This document shows positions 55,714-64,000 of a stretch of 64,000 nt of DNA, one piece after another. The stretch spans positions 496,001 through 560,000 of the forward strand of contig BDSL01000059.1 of assembly GCA_003116995.1 (NCBI GenBank), in the 5' to 3' direction. Position 1 is the stretch's first letter. Each line of letters begins with the position of its first letter. The notes beneath the pieces were generated by a model. It saw only the letters and a list, made by a program, of their open reading frames with translations. It did no database searches and was not told where the DNA came from. The DNA is from Yamagishiella unicocca. Lineage: Eukaryota; Chlorophyta; Chlorophyceae; Chlamydomonadales; Volvocaceae. A program made the translations under genes and the position numbers.

Positions 55714-56169
55714 TCAGATGCGGCGGCGGCGTTTCGCGCTCGCAACCGCAGCACCGTTTCCAACGCCCTCCTCTTCCTCCTCCTTCCCCTCCTCCTCCTC
55801 CTGATTCGCCTCCTCTCCGGCTCCCTGCCACTCCGGATGACTCCGCTCCTCGCCGTAGGAGAGCTCCTCATCGCAGAACAGCTGTTTGCCGAACTCATCA
55901 CAGACCCGCTTTTTGCCGAAGGAGAGATCCTCATCGCAGAGCCGCTTTTTGCCGAAGGAGAGATCCTCATCACAGAACCGCTTTTTGCCGAAGAAGAGAT
56001 CCTCATCGCAGAGCCGCTGTTTGCCGAAGAAGAGATCCTCATCGCAGAGCCACTGTTTGCCGAAGGAGAGATCCCCAGTGCCGGAGATTGGCGGCGGCGG
56101 CTCGTGTTGATCAGGGGTCGCCGGGATGATCGGGCCTGACGTTATCAGCCCGCAAAGGGAGCGGATCAT
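55714..56169 (-). CDS. possible small repeat protein
   Basis: An ORF of 151 residues on the minus strand starts at ATG 56169 and ends in an acidic tract (Glu-rich) plus RRRRI. Its centre is a 12-residue repeat of the form DEDLxFGKxRLC, four to five copies. The opposite strand is also open through the repeat (LFAEGEILIAEP units), so coding strand and even coding status are uncertain. No family is recognised. Confidence 0.25.
   Translation of the reverse strand: MIRSLCGLITSGPIIPATPDQHEPPPPISGTGDLSFGKQWLCDEDLFFGKQRLCDEDLFFGKKRFCDEDLSFGKKRLCDEDLSFGKKRVCDEFGKQLFCDEELSYGEERSHPEWQGAGEEANQEEEEGKEEEEEGVGNGAAVASAKRRRRI
55915..56074. repeat. 36-bp tandem repeat
   Basis: Four full copies and one partial copy of a 36-bp unit beginning GCCGAAGGAGAGATCCTCATC lie head to tail without spacers, with degenerate copies to the left (55858-55914). 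The length is a multiple of three and the array is open in several frames. Confidence 0.9.
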
Positions 56170-56229
56170 TTTAGCGCCAGGAGTTGAGGCCTGACCGGCT
56201 GGCGAAGCCAGCCATAACCCTAGAACCCT

Positions 56230-57180
56230 TTAGGTGGCGGCTACAGATGCCACCCAGCACTTGGTGTATGCGGCGCTGGCCCTCCCACCAGCGACCTGCC
56301 CTCCCCTTCCTCTCCCGAGCTGTCTCCACACATGAGTGCCTGCCTCGCAGGCCTTACATGTGTCGGCCCGGCCCGCGGGTTGCCTTTGGTCCGCCCACGC
56401 CGCACCCGTGTCGGAGCTGTCTCCCTGCCACGGTCGCATCGCAACCCGCATGAAGTGGCAGGCCGCAGGCCTGGGCCCACATGGCGCCGCTATTTGTGGA
56501 GGCTGCGCCGCCGTGGCGACTTCCCCACGGCCGCACAGACCTAGCAGCGAGAGCGGGACCCCGTGAGCCACGGCGTAATGCAGGGAGCGCGTTAAAACCC
56601 CGGTGCAGCTGTCGCTATTGGTGTGCACTGCTACCTCCCAACGTATGGTGTTCCATGGTACACGCCCGCGGCCACCCTTGGACCTACCTGCATCAGCCAG
56701 TAGGCTCTGCATGAAGCAAAGTTGGTCCACTGAATCCCAGCCGTTGATCGGTCCCATATCGATGAGCATCAGTTCGCCCTCGGGAGTGCCTTCGTTGAAG
56801 GACGCGGTTGCTTGGATGCCTGTTCAGCGACGTGTCGGGTCCATCATTCACCTGGGATCGCATTGGCCTAGGCGAGTGAGCCGCAGGAGCTATCGGATTC
56901 CGTTGGACCGCGTATGAGCTTCCGCTGATCTCCACAATTTGACGCACCCAAAGCCACTCTTCTCACCTTCAGCCTGAAGGGAGAGCTCGAACATTTGGGC
57001 TATCTCAATTCCGCCCAGATTGTACTGGCCCGGTACCTTCACCACGAGGCCTCCGTCTACCTCCTCAACCCATTCCAGGGCGTCTACACAAAGAGGTGCA
57101 AGATATCCCACGATGTCTACCGTAGCGGACGCATGGTTGGGCACAGCGCTGGCGAAGCCGATGTTAGAGCGGTCACGTAC
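56230..57180 (-). CDS. unknown protein, 3' exons of a minus-strand gene
   Basis: Two exons join in phase: 56967-57180 (acceptor GGGCATAG) and 56230-56819, ending in TAA. The peptide has ordinary, unbiased character: DRSNIGFASAVPNHASATV, DIVGYLAPLCVDALEWVEEV, LVVKVPGQYNLGGIEIAQMF, ATASFNEGTPEGELMLIDMG, INGWDSVDQLCFMQSLL. The joint reads ELSLQAEGIQATASF without a break. I do not recognise the family. The last part (56230-56500) is of poorer character, and a 57-base intron (56637-56693 area) could be removed without changing the frame. The 5' end is unresolved. A hydrophobic stretch (LLLSWLLYLQYRLRDSRKAV) near 57340-57400 on the same strand may be its N-terminal membrane anchor. Confidence 0.5.
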
Positions 57181-59521
57181 CTATGCCCGCCATTATCTTC
57201 CCAGCTGCACTGGATTAAGCGGAGAAATATGACAAAGATTGAAAGATTGAAAGCTCCGATGGTTGCCAGCACAGCTCTGGACAGCTGCAATTACTAGCCG
57301 GGGACTCGCCACCGGCAGCGGCGACGGCCTTGCGGCTATCGCGCAAGCGGTATTGCAGGTAGAGCAACCAAGATAGTAACAGATTGGTCAGTGCAGGGCT
57401 CCCTCCGTCTGTGAGGGGTTTATGCGACGAGGAACGTGCGTAGATTCAGCACGCGCATCTGACGGGCACCCTGGCACCCTGCCACCCAATTTCCTTGCTA
57501 GTCTCGTATATTTAAATATTGAAAGTGCGGAAAGTAGTTTTAGTTGCAGTCCCCCATACTGCACACTCGAGCTGCTCTTCGTGCGGGGTGTACGGAAAGA
57601 GCACCGCACGCGGTCCGCACGCCACAGAGGCATAAAAATAAATGTTAGGAGCTATACTTGCGAATGCTAGGTGTACGCTCGAGCCTGTGTCAAGAGCACG
57701 CGCACGAGCTGTGTGCAGCTGTGTAAGCTTCAGCTTTCACAAGAGCTGGATCGCTATGTCGGTGATTTCTTTCCATCGCTTTCTTCTAAATTGGATCATT
57801 GATAAAGCTTTGACAAATCCGTTCCGCTCAGAAAGCGACGAGATCTATTTTGTCAGATGGGTGCCCTTCGGCGTTCGGCCATGGCTCATGGGGCGCAGAA
57901 GACACAAGCTCGAAACACATTAACAATGTACGGTGAAAGCAGCGGCGCGGTGAGCTGTTGAGTGGGCCCGTTGCCGGATGCGTGTGCTTCCCTGCAACGT
58001 TTGCAAATTGGCAAGCGCAATGACATGGGGGACACGGCATTCCATGCGAGGCCACGACATGCGGGGACACGCGCTGCATGGTAATCAAGGCGCGCGACAA
58101 ACCATGCACGCTTGGACAGCAGAGCCGACGGGAACGTCACAATCTGTTGTGGCACAGTGGATTTTTATTATGGTAGCGAGGAAAAAACGGTGTACCGAGG
58201 AAAAAGACGTGAGAAAGGAAAGGGTGGGGTTTGCGGGGCAGGGCGGGTTGAGAGGCCGACATGGCTACAATCCTTTCTGAGGATTGCAGTGATATGGGCT
58301 GCAGTAAGGTTACGCTATCGCATTGTGGCGCCCAGGCGGCAGTGGCATGCGCTGAGCCAACACCCAGCTGGCACTCCATACCCTGCCCCGTATCGACTGG
58401 GCTAAGGGCAACCAGCTACTCCAAAACATGACAGCTGTCATCTGCAAGGACTGCGGTGGTGACCTTGTGAAAGGAATGCAATCTGAGCATGCGGCGTCCT
58501 GAACAGGTCCACGGAAGGGAATATGGACAACTCAACCTTCCAAAGGTCCGACAACCATGGCCAGAGGCCACGAACTCTCGCCGCCTTCATAACCATCGGA
58601 CTGTATGTCTCACCACAGCTTGCCGGCAGTACGACAACGAATGACTGGTTTAACGGACGACACGAGAGTCAACGAAAGCAACAAGAACCCGATGCCATCT
58701 ATGCTGCACCCTACGCTGCTATGCAGCATATCTGGCGGTCTGAGTCTGACGGTGACTTGTCTGCACTCTTTAGGGTCCGTAACGTCCTTATCAAGAGTAC
58801 TATATCCGGAACATCCGGCAAACCAAGCCGCGCCCTACCCCGAAACACGTCCTAAACCCCGAAACAGCAGGCAGCAGCTTGTTGTTGTAACGGTTACGCT
58901 ATTACTCTCTACCCTACCGCCATAACATGCACACCTGCACATATATGGACCATTTAACAGCTGTGCCGTACTAGGGGCGTACGCCGGCGGCCAGGGCGCG
59001 TACAGGCCATCATGAAGAAGCACCTCATGCGTTCCAGTCGCCGCTCTCTCGACGATACAGCAACGCCACATGCGGTCGAAAGCACAGGGCAAAGACAAAT
59101 CCCTCGCGACACTGCCTTCCTTAACCGCGCTCTCACACTGCACGATAACAGTTCCATCATCCACGGGCAGCTGACAGCCGCTACTGTTGTGTCTGTCGCT
59201 GAATACACGCCTCGCAGTGCTCTGCAGCATCCGCATCCCAGTCACCCCCCATCCGCATCCCAGTCACCCCCCGTTCAAATTCTCCTCGAGCTGCGGCCTC
59301 GCGACGGCCGAGTGCGACTCGGCGCGCCGGCATTCGCTCGCTCGCTCCTCCGCCCTAGTCCGCCCCTCCCATGCCGCCCCCCCATCACCACCAAAGCCAC
59401 GCCTCCACAGCCCCAGCTGCATTTGCAGCCACCACAGCGCCCCCCCATCACTTTGCTATGCTAGCTGCACTAGCCTACCAACCATCGCTCCTCCCGTACG
59501 TCCACTCCGCCAGGGCAACAC
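57181..59521. other. gene-poor stretch
   Basis: Apart from a possible 5' exon of the preceding gene near 57330-57400, no gene could be supported. ORFs at 57642-57923, 58523-58855 and 59012-59464 lack recognisable features or splice partners. The right end is the 3' flank of the epimerase gene. Confidence 0.45.
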
Positions 59522-61946
59522 CTAATCCGGTACGTAACCCACTTCGTCTGCCGGGCGCTTCTTGCCGTCGCTGCCGTAGTAATCGAAGTACCACTTGACA
59601 AACTCCTGCAGCCCTTCCCGCAGGTTCGTGCGGGGCGTATACCCCAGCGCGTTATGCGCTCCCGTGATGTTGGCGTTGGTGCGCAGCACGTCGCCGGTGG
59701 CACCCAATGGCGTGTACTTGACGACCGCGTTTATGCCAAGCAGCTCCTGTAGGGTGGTGACCATCTCCGAGACGGTGTGCACGCGCGTGTTTCCGAGGTT
59801 GTAAATGCGGTACGTCGGTGGGGACTGCGGCGGAGGCGCGGGACGTGGAGAGGTGCATGGGGCAGGGTTGGGCGTTACTGTCAGGGTGGCGCAACATGGG
59901 CAGCGACCCTTGGGAAGGTGCTTGTTGTGCAAGGCGGGAGCGAAGTAGGGTGGGTGGGTAGGTAGGGTGGAAGCATTGCTTCGAAGCGCATGCGTCTGTC
60001 CTTGCCGATGACAGGCACACAGCCGTGAAGTGGCACCACAGGTGCCGGCAAACATCCTGATACGTGCGAGGCGGGGACACGGTGAGGGTTAACGAGGCGG
60101 CTAGCCGCCACGTGATAAAGCTTAATGTATGTTGGAGGAGGAGGAACATGAGGAGGAAACGGGCAGATCCTGAGCTTGCGGGCTGCATGCATGCCAGCGT
60201 GTCCCCGCGCTGGTCAGCCCAGCCACACGGCGACCCAGCACGCATACTAAGAAGAGGCAGGGTCCAGCAGGCGACAGAAAGCCCAGGGACCCGAACAGTG
60301 GGCACTCCGCAAGCCGAGTGTAGACTGACCGTGGGGTCTGCCGACAGCGGCGCGCTGTCCAGAGCCGACAACACGCCGTTGACGATATCACCCACGTAAG
60401 TGAAGTCGCGGGCTAGTTCCGTGCCATTAGGACCCTGCAAAGGAAACCGAGGGCGCAAGCGAGAGGTTGAGCCGGCCAATGCAAGCGCGCGTGCAAAAGC
60501 CCCTAACAGCACAAGAGCTTGGCGTTCGACCGGTTTTGTGCGTCCTATCGGCGGGAATAGGTGGACAGCAGGTTCGGTTGAATGAACTCGGCGGGACCGA
60601 TAGGTGGACAGCAGGGTTGGGTGAATGGACTGACACCCGCTCCGGCCCTCGCGCTTCGCTCCACAACGCACCTGGAACACGCGAATGGGCTTGCCGTCCA
60701 CAATGTTCCGCGCGAACGCCATAACGCTCATGTCCGGTCGACCCCAAGGGCCGTACACCGTGAAGAACCGCAAGCCTGCGTGCGGGCGATTGTAGTACGT
60801 CACAGTTGGTTGCTGCGGTTGGCTGCGGCCGTTACACAATGGTGTTCGGCGGGACTGTCAGCAACGACACGCCCCCGGTCCCCGGCCCTGCGCAGCCGCA
60901 GTGGCAGCTGACAATCAACCGAGAGGGACCATAATAACCCTGTCTACCAACTCCTGAACTGAACTGCCTCTTTAACTGCTGAAACCCCTGCCCCTTTCAA
61001 ACCCCCGGTCCCCACACGCCTTGCTCCCTACCTGTCACAGACATTTTGTAAATGTTGAAGTAGGTGTGAGCCAGGAGCTCCAAGCTGCGTTTCGTTGCTG
61101 CGTACAGGCTGGCTGGCTGGTCCACCTTGTCATCCTCCGTGAACGGAAAGCGTTTCGATAAGCCGTACACGGAGCTGGAGGAGGCGTAGACGAGAGCGGG
61201 CATCGGCTTTTGCAGGCGCATCGCCTCCATGAGCGACACGCTCGCGGCTATGTTTGACTGCACGTAGGCAAACGGGTTGCGCGCTGCGTAGCGCACGCCG
61301 GCCTGGGCTGCTAGGTGCAGCACGTGCGTGAAGGAGCACAGGCGGAAGAGCTCCTGCAGCGCTTCCTGGTCGTTCAGGTCCAGCTCCACCACAGGCACGC
61401 CTTTGTCGCTCAACACTTGCGCCCGCGCGCGCTTCAGTGACACGGGGTAGTAGTCGTTGAAGTTGTCCACGCCAACAACCACGTCGCCTCGAGATCTGAG
61501 CTTCTCAGCGGCGTGAAAGCCGATGAAACCCGCTGCGGACAGCCAACGGGAGGTCTGTCGTCTGCATGTCCCCATGTGTGATGCATTGCGCCGGTCGGGA
61601 CCCCTCATTGCCCCTACATTGCGCTTGACTGGTGCCTGTGCTTTACTAAGCTATGAAACGAACGGTGCTTACCTGCGCCAGTAACCAGATAGCGCTTCCC
61701 AAGTCCACTTCCGCTGCTCGCGCAAGTTCTGTAGACAGACGCTGCAGACTTGGAGCTCAGCGGGTGTACTAACAGTACCACAGCTGTGCCTTGACTTGAC
61801 CTCATCCATACGGTTATGAGCGCAACCGTCGCACACATGGACAGCGCCAGAAACATAGCTGCTGCGTGCCAGTAAGCAACGGGCACCGAAAAGAGCTTAC
61901 GGCCCGGCGCCGGACCGGCCGTCATGGAGCCCTTAAAGCTCATCAT
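59522..61946 (-). CDS. GAE: UDP-glucuronate 4-epimerase
   Basis: Five exons join in phase on the minus strand: 61673-61946, 61032-61532, 60672-60775, 60330-60434 and 59522-59824 (428 residues, the usual plant length). An N-terminal transmembrane anchor (about residues 25-47, [21 protein letters not shown]) is followed by a short stem. The NAD-binding motif VTGAAGFIG (residues 88-96, split by intron 1) follows, then [35 protein letters not shown] and the catalytic YAATK (Y235, K239). After these come [26 protein letters not shown] and YNLGNT. This extended SDR enzyme interconverts UDP-glucuronate and UDP-galacturonate in the Golgi for wall and extracellular-matrix polysaccharides. The ATG at 61946 is the first of two adjacent ATGs. 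Confidence 0.95.
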
Positions 61947-63590
61947 CTCCGCCGGGTCGTCTGCGGAACTGTCCTCCGCAGGCGCCGCGCGCAGTCCGGG
62001 CTGGCGTCGGAAGAGAGACCAGTGGTCCTTCGTTTGTCCTCACGGAGGGTGGGATGCCATCGTTCCTGCTTAAAGCGTCGAGTCCTTACAGCATTGCAGC
62101 ACACACTGTCTAGTTATGCTTAAATGAGGAAAGGCACTCGTCTTCCAAGGCGTCTGTAGCGTGCTATTTGCTTGGCAAAAGGAAAACAAACGATTATATT
62201 TAGCGTAACGCTTTAGTGGTAAAATGGAGGATGGAAATTGACTTGAAGGGCCAACGATGCATGACATACGAATTACACGCAGTACCAGCCAGCAGCCATG
62301 CGCCGACAAGTTTTGCCTATAAATATTCTATCGTAGGTTTGAGCTGTCTGACGTCCAAAGCAGAGTTAAGTCAGTCCAAGGCCTTTGAATGTTTGCACCA
62401 ATTTCGTCCATGCCGTCCTGTTACGGTTTCCTGTGCACCTTGTGACCCATTATCCCTGATGCAGCTTTTGTGGCAGCTTAATATAGAGACAACGCAACGG
62501 CCTAAATGTCGCGCTGGCGCGGACTCCAATGCCGCCACTGCTCGCTACCCAGAACTTCCATGGCCTGTGCGTAGAATGGGCTATACATACTCCAGATACT
62601 CTTTTCATCTGCAGCATCGGCTGGTGGGATGCGCTGGGTCCCACTACGGACTCCGCCGTATTCCGGGCTCGGCACGCGGCTGGGCCACACAAGGTGAATG
62701 GGTCCTCCAGAAAATGGCCCGCGGACAGCGTCCATGCGGATACCCAGGCCGTGCGTGAGCTGTGTGCCGGCATGCAGCGCCGCCCGGGAGGACCTGAGGA
62801 GGCGTGAACAGGACACATCAGCGGGGACCAGGGACTCTGCATGCCGGATCCATTCTAAGCGGAAGTGATCCAACAAATGCCGGTGTCCTTACTAAAATGT
62901 AGTCATGAGAGCGCAGTTTGGGTTCCTGGCACTCGAGGCACCGTGCTGAACGCAGGGGCCACGGGAAGTCGCACAGGCAGAAAGCTGGGCGCCGCAGAAG
63001 GGTACACGTCTCCGCGTTGACCGTGACATGGCGGAAGAGTGCCCTAATGAGCAAGCAGCTCTTTCCTCATCCCGCAATACAAGGAGACCAGCGCTACGTT
63101 GGAGCTATCCGTCTTCGGCCGCAGCTATGTTCACGGCCACTTAGCTTCCACCCCTTTCCATCTCTCGCTACCGTCCATCCAAAGTTCGTTTGTAAGAGCC
63201 TTAACACCTCTCCATACAGCTGCGGCTCGGTGTGGCAGTTGTAACTCAGGCGGGGAAAGGGCGGGGCCACCGCGCTGAAGCCCGGCCACCGGCTGTGGTG
63301 CGTAGATGTCCTAGATGAGGGTTGACAGCTCGACAGAGCACGCGAGAGGCACAAGGGGTCCGTTCAGGCCGCAGGGGACTCTATACTTCCGTGGCCATGT
63401 GCGAGCGGTCGACGTTGGTCGCGCACGGCGGCGCGGCACAGCGAAGCTGCTGGTGCAGCAAGGAGGAAGAGCCGGATTAGGAGAGAGCAGGGCCTGGGCT
63501 CTAGGGCGGTGAATGCTGATCTGTGGAGCACTATGTTTTCACTTGATTCTCGTACAGCGCGTACAGTGGGCAACGCCATCGACGACTTAC
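61947..63590. other. unresolved region with possible exons
   Basis: No complete gene model. Minus-strand peptides with ordinary character occur, including YNCHTEPQLYGEVLRLLQ (about 63180-63240) and SIWSMYSPFYAQAMEVLG (about 62550-62610), as well as a plus-strand one, NFHGLCVEWAIHTPDTLF (about 62545-62600). They could belong to one minus-strand gene ending near 62502, but I could not join them with consistent phases. Confidence 0.3.
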
Positions 63591-63710
63591 TCTTCCAGGT
63601 GCATGCAGCGCGCTGCCCTGAGCGCCACGCAGACTATTAAAAATGATGTAATCGTACAAAGCCAGACACTGCGCCCCATCGTCAAATTGCCTGGGAAACA
63701 TGTACAACAT
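63591..63710 (-). CDS. possible first exon of an unresolved minus-strand gene
   Basis: ATG at 63710 opens 40 cod­ons (MLYMFPRQFDDGAQCLALYD...) that end at a strong donor (AGA|GTAAGT) in phase 0. It lies 120 bases from the divergent start at 63830. Downstream exons in 62500-63480 could not be assigned, so the product is unknown. Confidence 0.3.
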
Positions 63711-63829
63711 GTTTTTTACCCGCGCAACGGTAAACAAACTCGTGTGCCTTCGGCAACCACTTGCATTTTGCGCGTATCAGGTTAAGTAGGTGTTATATCC
63801 GGCCCACGGTAACCACGCTTTGTGCGACG

Positions 63830-64000
63830 ATGGTCTTGAATGGCCGTCAACAGCTATTGTGCATCAGAGCACTCTTAGTGGCATTGCTACTGGTCACTCT
63901 CATAGCCCTGGCGCCACGAGTGCTTCATTTCGCATTTTCTAGCCCACCATCCGCTCCCGCCGCAAGGCAACAGGCCCAGCTGGCATGGAATGATTCGAAC
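63830..64000 (+). CDS. N-terminus of a type II membrane protein (cut by window end)
   Basis: ATG at 63830 opens 57 codons to the last base of the window. The peptide has a short basic-polar start (MVLNGRQQ), then a hydrophobic anchor of about 22 residues (IRALLVALLLVTLIALAP), then a Ser/Pro/Ala-rich stem. There is no cleavable-signal pattern, so a type II Golgi or ER protein such as a glycosyltransferase is likely by topology alone. Its catalytic part lies outside the window. The reading frame is open with no stop. Confidence 0.5.
   Translation, partial: MVLNGRQQLLCIRALLVALLLVTLIALAPRVLHFAFSSPPSAPAARQQAQLAWNDSN

Noticed and set aside
55915..56074. CRISPR-like array
   Set aside because: The 36-bp units are directly adjacent with no spacers and the genome is eukaryotic, so it is a tandem repeat.
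59652..60839. 395-codon minus-strand ORF
   Set aside because: It is read through exons and introns of the epimerase. The epimerase motifs lie in several frames and are joined only by splicing, so this ORF is not the product.
63681..63709. 29-base GT..AG interval near 63.7 kb
   Set aside because: Too short for a spliceosomal intron. An ATG at 63710 explains the downstream exon without it.

Overview
This is nuclear DNA of a green alga of the order Chlamydomonadales (Chlamydomonas/volvocine type). The evidence is GC-rich coding sequence with many small introns, long exons rich in Ala, Gly and Gln, TGTAA polyadenylation signals, plant-type orthologues, and histone genes ending in a GGTGTT/AACACC stem-loop instead of a poly(A) signal. 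The species is not resolved. The N-terminal tail of H2B looks different from the C. reinhardtii one as I remember it, so I infer a relative. All exon joins below were worked out by hand from GT..AG sites and reading phase and have no transcript support.

Layout. 0-9.6 kb: a replication-dependent histone locus with one H4 gene and two near-identical divergent H2B-H2A pairs. A four-exon leucine-rich-repeat gene with a possible F-box-like start lies between the pairs. 10.2-13.6 kb (-): a six-exon makorin E3 ubiquitin ligase. It is divergent from RPL21 (14.1-17.0 kb, +), which converges on a nine-exon XRCC3 recombinase paralogue (17.6-20.5 kb, -). 20.5-23.7 kb: a gene-poor stretch that begins with an AT-rich block. 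23.7-28.1 kb (-): a single-exon, 1483-residue low-complexity protein, divergent from an eight-exon glyoxylate/succinic-semialdehyde-reductase-like gene (29.0-32.3 kb, +).

33.6-37.1 kb (-): a six-exon, apparently plastid-targeted protein of unknown function. 38.3-39.5 kb (+): a small four-exon gene of unknown function. 40.5-46.0 kb (+): an mTERF-family organelle gene-expression factor. 47.2-53.4 kb (+): a ten-exon gene predicted to have a signal peptide, a lumenal MATH domain, one transmembrane helix, a long disordered region and a C-terminal RING finger, which is the most unusual gene here. 53.4-59.5 kb: mostly no recognisable gene, with a 36-bp repeat array and part of an unknown minus-strand gene. 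59.5-61.9 kb (-): UDP-glucuronate 4-epimerase. At the right edge the 5' end of a type II membrane protein starts at 63830.

The genes do not form one pathway. They are ordinary nuclear housekeeping genes (chromatin, ribosome, DNA repair, cell-wall sugar nucleotides, organelle expression) plus several lineage-type genes. I found no virus, CRISPR array, tRNA, rRNA or intact transposon.
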